Positions 8,780 to 17,971 of a stretch of 64,000 nucleotides of DNA are shown here, in pieces (the stretch's first letter is position 1; every line of letters starts with the position of its first letter). The position numbers and the translations under genes are program-made. The stretch covers positions 17,265 through 81,264 of the forward strand of contig CAWUIO010000015.1 of assembly GCA_963922455.1 (NCBI GenBank), given 5' to 3'. This DNA comes from CAWUIO01 sp963922455. GTDB taxonomy: Bacteria; Bacteroidota; Bacteroidia; Cytophagales; Microscillaceae. The notes beneath the pieces were generated by a model. That model made no database searches, was not told the origin of the DNA, and saw only the letters and a list, made by a program, of their open reading frames with translations.

Positions 8780-8816
8780 AAAAGTATTGCGCTTCACTCT
8801 AAAACGCAATACTTTT
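8780..8816 (-). terminator. Perfect 12-bp hairpin abutting the bamD start codon
   Basis: AAAAGTATTGCG (8780-8791) and CGCAATACTTTT (8805-8816) pair perfectly around a 13-nt loop. On the minus strand the stem ends in TTTTGCATTTT directly before the bamD ATG. It could terminate the upstream CTD-protein transcript or be a hairpin in the bamD leader that affects translation. The AU-rich foot makes it a moderate terminator only. Confidence 0.6.
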
Positions 8817-8843
8817 CAAAAAATTAGAAATTTTTTATGGATT

Positions 8844-9359
8844 CTAGTCGTGCTTAATGAGAAGCTTCAAAGCTACGATAGGATCATCATCTATAAATAA
8901 AGTGTAGAAATACGTTCCTGGATCAAAGTCGTAAGCATTGATGGTAACCCGGTTATTATCTTTGGCGAGGTTGTACTCGGCCTCAATCCCTCCAACCAAG
9001 TTTTGGATTCTTACTTTGGCTTTGATACTTTCTATCAATTCATAATCAATATTAGCAAAATTATGAACCGGATTAGGGTAAAATTTGCTGATACGGATTT
9101 GATTATTTTTAAATAGAAAATCTTCGGTCAATTTGGCAGCAAAATCAGTATGCTTGCTCAAGGCTCCTAAGTCTAGGCGAAGCATATTGTCTGTACTGGT
9201 GTTGAATCTGTGAAAAGAAGCTTCATCCAGTTTGTTGTCTGCATCTTCTATCTCTAAACTGTCCATGGCTGCACGCAAGTCATCAAAGCAAAAGGCTTGA
9301 TTTGGCACTGTAGAGGCTAGCAAGAAGAAAAATATTATAGTTAGTAGGTTTTTCATCAT
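8844..9359 (-). CDS. Small secreted protein with T9SS type A C-terminal sorting domain
   Basis: A 171-residue protein with a Sec signal peptide (MMKNLLTIIFFFLLASTVPNQA, cut near residue 22) and a C-terminal type IX sorting domain from about residue 90: YPNPVHNFANIDYEL (the YPNP motif), VRIQNLVGG, NRVTINAYDFDPGTYFYTL and final KLLIKHD. Between them are only about 65 residues with no known domain, so the cargo is nearly absent. The CTD implies export by the SprA-dependent system. Co-oriented with OstA (81 nt upstream) and bamD (71 nt downstream). The start could also be the second ATG. Function of the short region unknown. Confidence 0.85.
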   Translation of the reverse strand: MMKNLLTIIFFFLLASTVPNQAFCFDDLRAAMDSLEIEDADNKLDEASFHRFNTSTDNMLRLDLGALSKHTDFAAKLTEDFLFKNNQIRISKFYPNPVHNFANIDYELIESIKAKVRIQNLVGGIEAEYNLAKDNNRVTINAYDFDPGTYFYTLFIDDDPIVALKLLIKHD

Positions 9360-9440
9360 ATTAATTATTTTCCGCCGGGTATTATAGACAATAAAGTTAC
9401 AATATTCTACTTATAATTACCAGATTTAAACGGTTTAGTT

Positions 9441-11042
9441 TCAAGGATTTTCGTTTTTAACAGTTTTTTTAGTTTGATTTTCGACCATTATTTCCTGGTG
9501 AAAGACCATTTCGTCTCGAGTAGGCCTTTCTTCCATCCTAAGTCGGAAATTTTTGAGCCTTTTTTGGGGCTCTACAATCTCGTGAGGGGGCGTTAGGCTC
9601 CCATCTGCTTTATTAATGTATTTTACGCGATGGATCTGATTTTTTTCTCGAAAAAATATGTCCATATCGCTGCAATCTACCCGGTTCATCCCTACCAGGA
9701 GAGAATCCCCCTCGATAACGAAGTATAAGTTCTGGGCATTGCCTCGGATGTCAACCCGGTTCATATAATTCTCCCTAAAATATACTTGCATGTTCTTGCC
9801 TTTAATTTGGTTGAACTGGTTTAGGCTATCTTCTGAAATCACATAGCAGTTCATGCGCATGTGCATGCGATGGATCGCATTATTTACCAGCTCAATACGC
9901 ATAGAGTCAGACGTAAGTTGACTGGTTTCATTCCACAAGACAGGGTCGCCAAACAAATGGATAATCGAGTCACCACGGTTGTATACCATTGAGTCGCATC
10001 GTCCCTGGACCTCTGTACGGAACAAACGGGGGTTGGGGTAGGCAAACATCAATTGTTTTTCTTCCTCTTCCCGATTGATAGAATACAGGGTATCCGCTTT
10101 CAAATACAAAGTATCTCCCTCGCTGATATTACGCATCAGCGCATTACCGTATACCTTACTCTCTCCAAGCTCCCCCTTATACCAGCCAATGTCTCCGTCA
10201 ATCATCACGCTGTCTCCTTTGGAAAACAAGCGTACATTTCCTTTGGCAAAGCCCGTATTTCCAGTATTATCAAAAAACAAACTATCTCCTTCAAGCCAAT
10301 AATCTTCATCTTCTACCCGGGCCCGGCCTTGAAAATTGGAGACTTGGGTCTCGGTATTATACGTACCCGAGTTACTATCCACGACCCCATCTGGAGAGAT
10401 AATCTGGGTCGGGCCTTTAAAATAGGCCAACTTGGAAATCGTATTATAGGTCAGGTCATCCGTATAGATTTCCCTTTCCCCATCCGAGCTGAGGAGTTCC
10501 ACATTTTTTTTGAAATAAAAAATCTTACTATTGGTGTCGTATGATCCCGTTTCACTTTCTAAGGTCTTTTCAGGGTCTACTATTTTCCCTCCCGAATAGT
10601 AATAGGCTACCCCTTCCTCCAGGTTATAATCCAATTGTTTGGTAGTGAGTGTCATCTCTTCATCCCTTAATACCACATCTCCCAAGGCTCGGGCTATTTG
10701 GGTTTCCCCGTCATAATACATACTGTCACTGGTGAGGGTGGTGCCATCGTCGCCCAAAAGGCGGGTATTGCCAAATGCATCTACCGCATTCTTGTCTTCG
10801 TGCAAATAAGCCGAGTCACAATACAAAACACTTCCCTTGTGCCGAACGATCACGCGGTTTTTGAGCTTTTTTACATGGGGGTCGCCGATATCTTTTCGCA
10901 ATTCATCGGCCCTTTCTAGGGTGACTTTCTCCTCATCCTCCTCTGGATCCCCGGTTTGCCCCCAAACTGGGCTCAGGGAAAGGCTCCACGTGAGGAGTAT
11001 TAAGAGAATTTTACAATATTTATATATCGAGATATCAAGCAT
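9441..11042 (-). CDS. OstA/LptA-like lipopolysaccharide transport protein
   Basis: A 533-residue protein with a signal peptide (about 1-29, cleavage after WGQ) and a long array of OstA/LptA-type beta-jellyroll strands: repeats such as VIVRHKGSVLYCDSAYLHED, TTLTSDSMYYDGETQIARALGD and DSMVYNRGDSIIHLFGDPVLW. LptA-family proteins carry LPS through the periplasm; the large Bacteroidota version (OstA-like) probably plays the same part. The C-terminal tail (about 480-533) is charged. First gene of the minus-strand run ending in coaBC, and divergent from tilS. Exact role in the Lpt machine is inferred from family only. Confidence 0.85.
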   Translation of the reverse strand: MLDISIYKYCKILLILLTWSLSLSPVWGQTGDPEEDEEKVTLERADELRKDIGDPHVKKLKNRVIVRHKGSVLYCDSAYLHEDKNAVDAFGNTRLLGDDGTTLTSDSMYYDGETQIARALGDVVLRDEEMTLTTKQLDYNLEEGVAYYYSGGKIVDPEKTLESETGSYDTNSKIFYFKKNVELLSSDGEREIYTDDLTYNTISKLAYFKGPTQIISPDGVVDSNSGTYNTETQVSNFQGRARVEDEDYWLEGDSLFFDNTGNTGFAKGNVRLFSKGDSVMIDGDIGWYKGELGESKVYGNALMRNISEGDTLYLKADTLYSINREEEEKQLMFAYPNPRLFRTEVQGRCDSMVYNRGDSIIHLFGDPVLWNETSQLTSDSMRIELVNNAIHRMHMRMNCYVISEDSLNQFNQIKGKNMQVYFRENYMNRVDIRGNAQNLYFVIEGDSLLVGMNRVDCSDMDIFFREKNQIHRVKYINKADGSLTPPHEIVEPQKRLKNFRLRMEERPTRDEMVFHQEIMVENQTKKTVKNENP

Positions 11043-11139
11043 ACGCTTTAAAGACTATATTAAGGACACCGGACTTGCCGAAAAAGTTGTAAGCCTTTAG
11101 TTAATAAATGCAAAATTACAAGCATTGCGCATTAAATCT

Positions 11140-12474
11140 ATGCTTTCTGAATTTTTAGAGTACATACACAAGGAAAAACTTTTTAGTCCCAAGACTCCTT
11201 GCCTCCTGGCATTTAGTGGAGGACTGGATTCGGTAGTGCTAAGTGACCTATGCTCCCGGGCCAGCATCCCTTATGCCTTGGCCCATTGCAACTTTGAGCT
11301 AAGAGGAGAGGAGTCGGAAGGAGATGCCCATTTTGCCCAGTCTTGGGCCGCACGTCAAGAAGTCCCCTTTTTTTATAAACGCTTCCCCACCCCACAACTT
11401 GTTTCTCAATATAAAGGCTCGGGCCAAATGTTGGCTCGGGAGCTTCGGTATACTTGGTTTGAGCAAATCTTGCAAGATTTTCCTTACCAAAGAGTGCTTA
11501 CGGCCCACCATCAGGGAGATGTTTTAGAAACCTTGCTCCTAAATCTCAGCCGAGGTACGGGTTTGGCCGGTTTATGTGGGATTCCTCCCCGAAACCAGGC
11601 CATTGCCCGGCCCCTGCTGTTTGCCAATCGGGAGCAAATTTTAGCCTATGCCCAGGGGCGAGGCCTCCCTTGGCGAGAAGACAGTAGCAATCAAAGCCTG
11701 AAATACCGTCGGAACCTCATTCGTCATAAGATTTATCCGGTATTAAAAACCATAAACCCTCAAATTGAGGAGTCTATCCGGCGAAGTACAGAAAAACTAC
11801 GAGCGGTACGCAGCATTCTGGAGGAGCAGGTACAGGTCTGGAAAGGAGCGTACCTCAGCACGTATGTAGGAGGGGTTGAGGTTTCATTTGAGTTGTCTCA
11901 GGAGGCTCATCCGGTCTATTGCCTGTTTGAGTTAATTCAAGGCTATCAATTTGATTACAGCCAAGCCCAAAGTATTTGGGATAACCGTCACGGAAGGGTG
12001 GGTACCCAGTACCTATCCAGTACCCATTGCTTGGTCAAAGACCGCAAAGCTTGGATAATTACGCCCCTGGCCCCAGGGGAAAAGCCCACGTTCTGGGTGG
12101 AGAAAGGGCAAACATCTTTGGAGGCCTCCCATTTACCTTTTAGTTTAAGCTTTGCCAAAAAAAGCCGAGATCCCACAGGGGCTTTTCCGAAGGACCCTTG
12201 GCAAGCTTGGGTAGATTGGGATTTGCTCGATTTTCCCTTGCAGCTACGAGTATGGCAGGAAGGCGACCGTTTTCAACCCTTGGGCCTAAATTTTCATAAG
12301 AAAGTAAGCGATTTCTTGGTGGATGAGAAAATACCCCGCAATATCAAATCCAGGGTCTGGGTCTTGCTGTCGGGAAATAAAATAGTTTGGATTGTGGGCT
12401 ACCGCTTAGACAACCGCTTTAAAATACGTGAAAAAACCCAGTATGTATTGGAGCTGACAGGGCTTCCCACCTAA
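11140..12474 (+). CDS. tilS: tRNA(Ile)-lysidine synthetase
   Basis: TilS converts cytidine 34 of the CAU-anticodon tRNA-Ile to lysidine with ATP and lysine, so that it reads AUA. The PP-loop motif SGGLDS is at residues 26-31, followed by HHQGDVLETLLLNLSRGTGLAGL, the C-terminal region of the catalytic domain (YRRNLIRHKIYPVLK) and a C-terminal RNA-binding domain ending near residue 444 (WQEGDRFQPLG, KVSDFLVDEKIP). The frame opens at a TTG (11125), but the ATG at 11140 is the natural start. Divergent from the OstA gene; repeat copy C begins 77 nt after the stop. Confidence 0.95.
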   Translation: MLSEFLEYIHKEKLFSPKTPCLLAFSGGLDSVVLSDLCSRASIPYALAHCNFELRGEESEGDAHFAQSWAARQEVPFFYKRFPTPQLVSQYKGSGQMLARELRYTWFEQILQDFPYQRVLTAHHQGDVLETLLLNLSRGTGLAGLCGIPPRNQAIARPLLFANREQILAYAQGRGLPWREDSSNQSLKYRRNLIRHKIYPVLKTINPQIEESIRRSTEKLRAVRSILEEQVQVWKGAYLSTYVGGVEVSFELSQEAHPVYCLFELIQGYQFDYSQAQSIWDNRHGRVGTQYLSSTHCLVKDRKAWIITPLAPGEKPTFWVEKGQTSLEASHLPFSLSFAKKSRDPTGAFPKDPWQAWVDWDLLDFPLQLRVWQEGDRFQPLGLNFHKKVSDFLVDEKIPRNIKSRVWVLLSGNKIVWIVGYRLDNRFKIREKTQYVLELTGLPT

Positions 12475-12551
12475 AAATATGATTTTTGGAGATGCCAGGA
12501 TTTGCCGTATTTTTGTCGGCTACGTTTTTGAAAGCTTTAAGAATTAGAGAT

Positions 12552-12683
12552 GGGGCTTCCCGGCGCAAGGAACATCCGGAGCCATGGTGTCCCTAAGTGC
12601 CTGCGCCGGTCGGGCTGTCACTACTCGCTGCCTTTCCCCGCCGGGCCTACACGAGCTCAAACAGGCCGTTCCATCCCTAAGCT
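12552..12683 (+). repeat. Structured intergenic repeat, copy C (hybrid type)
   Basis: Starts GGGGCTT and ends TAAGCTG (P1 GCTT/AAGC). P2 arms CCGGCGCA / TGCGCCGG, a third arm sequence, and the loop itself extends the hairpin (AGG-ACA with TGT-CCT). The middle is of type 1 and the 3' end of type 2, so it is a mosaic. It starts 77 nt after tilS, co-directional, and is the left half of an inverted pair with copy D. Confidence 0.9.
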
Positions 12684-12820
12684 GAAGAAGAGGAGAGAGA
12701 GGAGAGAGAGGAGAGAAGGAGCTGGGAGGCGGGACTTTTTTTCAGCGTTAAGGACATATCAGTTGCTAGTAGCAAGACATCCCGTCCCGGTTCCTATGTC
12801 CCGTATCCCGATTCTCATTG
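12684..12820. repeat. Middle module of composite C-D: GA tract plus GGCGGGAC / CCC-run unit
   Basis: A purine tract of AGAGAGG units (12684-12720) is followed by a unit beginning GGCGGGACTTTTTTTC and ending with spaced CCC runs (12781-12809: CCCGTCCCGG, then GTCCCGTATCCC). The same unit occurs twice, nearly identical, at 52019-52106 and 52135-52220. Here one CCC run is reduced to CC, so the G-quadruplex potential of the opposite strand is weaker than in those copies. No ORF. Confidence 0.8.
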
Positions 12821-12952
12821 TGGCTTAGGGATAGAGCTATTGTTTGAGCCTGCCGCTGGTTTAGAGGCTTGGCCGGCGAGTAGCGAAAGCCCGACCCGCG
12901 CCCGCCTGGAGTGTCCCTAGGCGTTACAAATGGATTAGCGCGGGTAAGCCCC
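12821..12952 (-). repeat. Structured intergenic repeat, copy D (type 2)
   Basis: On the minus strand it starts GGGGCTT and ends AAGCCA. P2 arms CCCGCGC / GCGCGGG with an inner extension CGCCTAGG / CCAGGCG; P3 GGGCTT / AAGCCT (one wobble). Inverted relative to copy C, 137 bp apart. It lies upstream of, and divergent from, the cyclic-nucleotide-binding gene. The 12475-13024 gap is almost wholly the C-D composite. Confidence 0.9.
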
Positions 12953-13024
12953 AGGAAAAGGTTGTATATCAGAAATATAGGATAAATAAGGAAATAACAT
13001 TCGAGCCCGTATTGACCTAAAACC

Positions 13025-13567
13025 ATGGCATTTTCACTGAATCCCTTTCAAAAAACCTATACCCAAAGCGAACTGGATTATTTCCGTTTTCTCTCCAGGG
13101 TCAAACTTTTTGAGCGGCTTACCAAAAAGCAGATGCTCTTATTTCGTCCTTATTTGCATTTGCGAAATTACCGGCAAAACGAAGTGGTTTTTTTCAGAAA
13201 TGACCCCAGTCAAGCACTATACCTAATAAAAACGGGGCAGGTTACCATGTCGGTAGATATTGGAAACCGGTTTGAGACGGTATCGCGCATGGTCTCCCAT
13301 GCTTCCATTGGAAACAATTGCCTCGTAAAAAACTCGAAACGAATTTACAATGCAGTAGTCACCTCGCCCGTTGGGGAGCTCTATGTCATACCGCAATTTA
13401 ATATTTTAAATATTTTTGAGAGGCGCCCCTTGGTAAAAAGCCGCATGATGGAATCCTTGGCCGAGTTGATGGATGAAAATTTTCGATCTCTGTTTGTGGC
13501 CTACCGTTCCAACCACGGATTTTTTGATTTGGAAGAAATGTTTCGGGGTATGAACAAAGGGTGTTAA
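13025..13567 (+). CDS. Cyclic nucleotide-binding domain protein without DNA-binding domain
   Basis: A 180-residue protein made of one cNMP-binding (CAP_ED) domain at about residues 25-140 (FERLTKKQMLLFRPYLHLRNYRQNE, ALYLIKTGQVTMS). A Crp-type helix-turn-helix is missing; the C-terminal 40 residues are helical and end at FRGMNKGC. The phosphate-binding cassette is poorly conserved (RMVSHASIGNNCLV), so ligand binding is doubtful. Such stand-alone domains are common in Bacteroidota and their function is unknown. Start ATG at 13025; downstream of inverted repeat D. Confidence 0.8.
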   Translation: MAFSLNPFQKTYTQSELDYFRFLSRVKLFERLTKKQMLLFRPYLHLRNYRQNEVVFFRNDPSQALYLIKTGQVTMSVDIGNRFETVSRMVSHASIGNNCLVKNSKRIYNAVVTSPVGELYVIPQFNILNIFERRPLVKSRMMESLAELMDENFRSLFVAYRSNHGFFDLEEMFRGMNKGC

Positions 13568-13715
13568 CCAGTGCCTGCTCCAGAAAGCTGCTCTTTAACG
13601 CAATTTTTAGTTAAAACTTAGGCGATCCCCGATTTTAAGCAGAATAGACCAGGAAATGTTTGTATTATTTACTAATTTGAATCCAATAGCCCCTTTAAAT
13701 AATTTTATATATCCT

Positions 13716-14852
13716 ATGATAATTTTAATATTTGAGAGATACCAACACCTATTATCCTTTCTAAAACAGGCCCGCTTGCTATTCATCTTGGGGATAGGCC
13801 TGAGTGTGATGATGGCATGTACCGGTGATGATAAAAAGAAAAACGAACCCGCGCAAGAATACAAGCTGCCCAGTAAAGGAGGGGTTTTGGAAATTGTGTT
13901 GGTCGTAGATACTACCCGTTTTAACGGAGAATTAGGGATAGCCTTACGAGATGTTTTCGAAGAAGCGCAGCCAGGTTTGCCCCGAGGGGAAACGCGTTTT
14001 CGATTAATTGAGATCGCCCCCCAAGACTTCAGTCGCTTCTTAAAAAGGCATCACAATGTCTTGTTTGCCGTGGTTTTGAATGACAAAAGCCGCACGGGGA
14101 CTTACATGAAAAAGTTTTTCACGCCGGCCACCTTGGAGATGATACAAAAGGATGAAGACAAATTTATGTTTGCCCGTCAAGATGAGTTTGCCAAAGCACA
14201 GCAAGTTTTATACCTATTTGGGGAGACCCAAGATGAATTGATTGAGAACATCCGAAAGAACAAGCCCCAACTGCAAGAATATTTCTACCGTTCCGAACGT
14301 AAAAGACTGGGGTCCAGAATTTTTGGCCAAGGTCTTCGAGAACAAAAACGACTGAGTAAGATGGTCAGGGAAGAAACGGGTTTGGGTATCAAAATTCCTT
14401 CGGGCTTTCAATTGGTCAAAACAGATTCTAATTTTTTATGGGTAAGAAAGCGAGGGAAGAAATACGATTGGAGCATCTTGGTTACGTATGGAAATTATAG
14501 CTCCCAGGAGATGTTTACGGATTCCTCGATCGTAAAATGGCGAAATTATTTTGGCTTTAAATTTATTAATGACTCCACCCGGAACGAGTCCTATATGAGT
14601 ACCCAAGACCAGGTGATTCCTATCACTAGTCGGGCCGTGGGTGAGAAAGGACTTTTTGTAAAAGAATACCGGGGTTTATGGAAGCTTAAAAATAATACAC
14701 GGGGAGGTCCATTTTTGGGATATGCCTTTATAGACAAAGCTCAAAAGCGCTTTTATTACATTGAAGGCTTCCTGTATGCTCCTAATGAAAAACAAAAAAG
14801 GCCTATGTTCGAGTTGGAAACCATCCTTCGATCATTCAAGGTAAAACAATAA
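13716..14852 (+). CDS. DUF4837 family lipoprotein
   Basis: A predicted lipoprotein of the Bacteroidota-specific DUF4837 family, function unknown. The frame opens at 13656, but the ATG at 13716 gives a shorter leader, whose lipobox VMMAC puts the modified cysteine at residue 35; even so the N-region is long. After a charged linker (GDDKKKNEPAQE) the domain shows two related halves, each starting with a segment of the type 'IxLVVDTT...' or 'IKIPSGFQLVKTDSNFLWVRKRG'. It sits 14 nt before maeB and may be co-transcribed. The family call rests on overall resemblance and should be confirmed by profile search. Confidence 0.75.
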   Translation: MIILIFERYQHLLSFLKQARLLFILGIGLSVMMACTGDDKKKNEPAQEYKLPSKGGVLEIVLVVDTTRFNGELGIALRDVFEEAQPGLPRGETRFRLIEIAPQDFSRFLKRHHNVLFAVVLNDKSRTGTYMKKFFTPATLEMIQKDEDKFMFARQDEFAKAQQVLYLFGETQDELIENIRKNKPQLQEYFYRSERKRLGSRIFGQGLREQKRLSKMVREETGLGIKIPSGFQLVKTDSNFLWVRKRGKKYDWSILVTYGNYSSQEMFTDSSIVKWRNYFGFKFINDSTRNESYMSTQDQVIPITSRAVGEKGLFVKEYRGLWKLKNNTRGGPFLGYAFIDKAQKRFYYIEGFLYAPNEKQKRPMFELETILRSFKVKQ

Positions 14853-14866
14853 AAACACGCATTTTC

Positions 14867-17122
14867 ATGAAAATCCGTAAAGAAGAAGCTCTGAAGTACC
14901 ATGCTCAAGGGAAGCCGGGTAAGGTAGAGGTAGTACCCACCAAACCCCTTAGTAGTCAATATGATTTGGCCCTCGCCTACTCTCCGGGGGTGGCAGAACC
15001 TTGCTTGGAAATTGCCGATACGCCCGAAGCGGTTTACAAATACACCGCCAAAGGGAACTTGGTAGCTGTAATTTCCAACGGTACAGCAGTATTAGGACTA
15101 GGTAATATTGGCCCTGAGGCCTCCAAGCCAGTCATGGAAGGGAAGGGGGTTCTCTTCAAAAAATTTGCGGGAATCGATGTGTTTGATATTGAAATTAATT
15201 GCGAGGATCCGGAAGAGTTTATCCGGATTGTAAAATCGCTGGAGCCTACCTTTGGTGGGATCAATTTAGAAGATATTAAAGCTCCTGAATCTTTTATTAT
15301 TGAAGAGGCGCTCCGAGAACAAATGTCTATTCCGGTGATGCACGATGACCAGCACGGCACGGCCATCATTAGTGCGGCCGGTTTGCTCAACGCCCTGGAT
15401 TTGGTAGATAAGAAAATTGAGGAGATCCAGGTGGTCGTGAATGGGGCGGGGGCCTCGGCTCTGGCCTGTGCCGACCTCTACCTTAGTTTGGGAGTTAAAC
15501 GGGAAAACCTGGTGATGCTAGACAGTAAAGGGGTGGTCAAAGAAGGTCGGGCCGGAGTTAACCGATTTAAGCAGAGGTTTGCTAGTCAACGCAATATTGA
15601 TACCCTAGAAGAAGCCATCGAGGGAGCCGATATGTTTTTGGGCCTTTCTAAAGCAAATGTATTGGAGCCCGAGATGTTGTTACGCATGGCCGAAAGACCC
15701 ATTGTATTTGCTTTGGCCAACCCCAACCCGGAGATTGAATACAATCTGGCCATGTCTACCCGAGACGATATCATTATGGCTACGGGAAGGTCTGATCATC
15801 CCAACCAAGTAAACAATGTCCTGGGCTTTCCTTATATTTTCCGAGGGGCTCTGGATGTACGGGCAACATCTATTAATGAAGAAATGAAGTTGGCCGCCGT
15901 ATACGCCTTGGCCAAATTGGCTAAGGAGCCTGTTCCCGAAATTGTGACTCAAGCCTATGGCGAATCGGTAATAAGTTTTGGCCCCAAGTACTTTATCCCG
16001 AAGCCTATGGACCCTCGCCTGATGTATACCGTTTCCTCGGCGGTGGCCCAAGCCGCTATGAGCAGTGGGGTGGCTCAAAATCACATCCAGGACTGGGATG
16101 CTTACCAGATTCAACTCCAAGAGCGTTTGGGTATTGATACTCGATTGATGTCCAAGACCTTCCAAATTGCTCAAAGAAATCCTAAAAAGGTATTATTTGC
16201 TGAGGCAGATAACCTCAAAATTCTGAAAGCCGCCCAAGCCCTCATAGATGAAGGGATTGCCCAGCCTATTCTCCTGGGAAAAAAAGACCTAATTAAAAGT
16301 TTGATAGAGCAAAATAATCTGGACCTGAGTACTTGCCAGATTATTGATCAGATGCACGATGTGGACCGCCGCGAACGCTTTGGTGATTTATACTATGCCA
16401 AAAGACAAAGAAAAGGGGTTACCCACTCAGATGCTTTAAAACGGATGAGTGACCGCACGCATTTTGGCTTAATGATGTTAGAAACCGGAGAAACCGATAT
16501 ATTCGTTTCGGGGCTTACCAAACATTACCCCAGTGTGGTAAGGCCCGCTCTGGAAATTATAGGAACCCAAGCAGGAAGCGATATTGTAGCCGGGATGTAT
16601 GTAGTCATGCATCGGAATGAGACCTTATTTTTTGCCGATACTACCGTAAATGATGACCCAAGCCTGGAAGAGTTAGTGAGTATCATTGGGCTCACCCGGA
16701 AAAGTGTGAAATCATTTGGAATAACGCCCCGTATGGCCGTACTGTCTTACTCTAACTTTGGCTCGGCCCGCGGCAAAGTCCCCCAATTGGCCAGCGAAGC
16801 CGTAAGAAAAGCTAAGGAACTCTATCCGGATTTACTTATTGATGGAGAATTGCAGGCTAATATCGCCCTGAACCCCGAGCTCCTAACCGAGAAGTTTCCA
16901 TTTAGCGACCTTGCCCACCAGGGGGCCAATACGCTTATTTTTCCTAATTTATCCTCAGGAAATATTGCTTATAAATTAGTGCAAGAGTTTGGGGTGGCCG
17001 AAACGATTGGTCCCGTGTTACTAGGGATGAAAAAACCGGTACATATTCTAGCCTTAGGAAGCTCTGTACGGGAAATTGTTAATATGGTGGCCATAGCCGT
17101 TGTAGATGCCCAGACTATGTAA
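14867..17122 (+). CDS. maeB: NADP-dependent malic enzyme fused to phosphotransacetylase-like domain
   Basis: A 751-residue MaeB-type enzyme that decarboxylates malate to pyruvate with NADP+. The malic N-terminal domain (about 1-160) contains the tyrosine-bearing AYSPGVAEPC and catalytic HDDQHGTA region (162-169); the NAD(P)-binding domain (about 170-410) contains VVNGAGASALACADL. The C-terminal domain (about 425-750) resembles phosphate acetyltransferase and in other MaeB proteins serves as an acetyl-CoA-sensing regulatory part. ATG start 14 nt after the DUF4837 gene. It precedes ruvA-sprA, an order also known from Flavobacterium. Confidence 0.95.
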   Translation: MKIRKEEALKYHAQGKPGKVEVVPTKPLSSQYDLALAYSPGVAEPCLEIADTPEAVYKYTAKGNLVAVISNGTAVLGLGNIGPEASKPVMEGKGVLFKKFAGIDVFDIEINCEDPEEFIRIVKSLEPTFGGINLEDIKAPESFIIEEALREQMSIPVMHDDQHGTAIISAAGLLNALDLVDKKIEEIQVVVNGAGASALACADLYLSLGVKRENLVMLDSKGVVKEGRAGVNRFKQRFASQRNIDTLEEAIEGADMFLGLSKANVLEPEMLLRMAERPIVFALANPNPEIEYNLAMSTRDDIIMATGRSDHPNQVNNVLGFPYIFRGALDVRATSINEEMKLAAVYALAKLAKEPVPEIVTQAYGESVISFGPKYFIPKPMDPRLMYTVSSAVAQAAMSSGVAQNHIQDWDAYQIQLQERLGIDTRLMSKTFQIAQRNPKKVLFAEADNLKILKAAQALIDEGIAQPILLGKKDLIKSLIEQNNLDLSTCQIIDQMHDVDRRERFGDLYYAKRQRKGVTHSDALKRMSDRTHFGLMMLETGETDIFVSGLTKHYPSVVRPALEIIGTQAGSDIVAGMYVVMHRNETLFFADTTVNDDPSLEELVSIIGLTRKSVKSFGITPRMAVLSYSNFGSARGKVPQLASEAVRKAKELYPDLLIDGELQANIALNPELLTEKFPFSDLAHQGANTLIFPNLSSGNIAYKLVQEFGVAETIGPVLLGMKKPVHILALGSSVREIVNMVAIAVVDAQTM

Positions 17123-17289
17123 GCTTCATTCCAAATTATCCGGGATTTTTTGCTTTCTTTGGTAAATCTCATAGATTTGCACGGAAATTATGACGGTTCG
17201 ACAAGATGTAGTTGTTGTTTTCGAGTCAACATATTATGTCTTGTCTACACTTTTCTTTTGATGAAGTGTTTGTGGATAATAGCTAAGAT

Positions 17290-17895
17290 ATGATAGCGTT
17301 CATCGAGGGTTCGTTGGTTCAGAAGGAACCTACATACGTAATTGTAAATGTCGGAGGAATCGGCTATCAGATTTTTGTATCCATCAACACATCCTTTGGC
17401 CTTCAACCGCAACAAAAGTGTAAGCTGTATACTTATTTTCTAGTTAGGGAAGACGCTCAGTTACTGTATGGGTTTAAGGACTTGGCAGAAAAAAAGCTTT
17501 TTCTTCATTTAATAAGTGTATCGGGGATAGGGGCCAATACGGCGATGGTTATCTTGTCGTCTTTGTCGACATCAGAAATTCTCACAGCCATCGTTGAAGA
17601 AGATATAGCTACGATCCGTCAGATTAAAGGCATTGGTTTAAAAACAGCCCAACGTTTGGTGCTTGAGTTAAAAGATAAAGTAAGCAAAGAACTAAAATCC
17701 GGCAAAGAACAACCGATTTTGCCCACTACTTCAACTTCATTAAATACATCAGCTATTAAAGAGGAGGCCATACTTGCGCTAATTACCCTTGGCATTTCAC
17801 GTCCAAGTGCCGAAAAAAACGTGGCAAGCATATGGAAATCTCATCAAGGAACTATTAGTCTGGAAGATTTAATTAAACACGCACTGAAAATTTAA
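17290..17895 (+). CDS. ruvA: Holliday junction branch migration protein RuvA
   Basis: RuvA binds four-way junctions as a tetramer and loads RuvB helicase. Its 201 residues show the N-terminal OB fold (1-65, MIAFIEGSL..., VGGIGYQI), the double helix-hairpin-helix region (about 70-140; LISVSGIGANTAMVILSS and IKGIGLKTAQRLVLELKDK) and the C-terminal RuvB-contact domain (about 152-201; KEEAILALITLGISRPSAEKNV). RuvB is not in the window. The 76-nt gap to sprA suggests co-transcription. Confidence 0.97.
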   Translation: MIAFIEGSLVQKEPTYVIVNVGGIGYQIFVSINTSFGLQPQQKCKLYTYFLVREDAQLLYGFKDLAEKKLFLHLISVSGIGANTAMVILSSLSTSEILTAIVEEDIATIRQIKGIGLKTAQRLVLELKDKVSKELKSGKEQPILPTTSTSLNTSAIKEEAILALITLGISRPSAEKNVASIWKSHQGTISLEDLIKHALKI

Positions 17896-17971
17896 ACTGT
17901 CAAGCCTATAGATAAGATAACTACCTCACCGATCTCAATTTTGGCAATAAATTCAAAACTTTCAATTCTCT

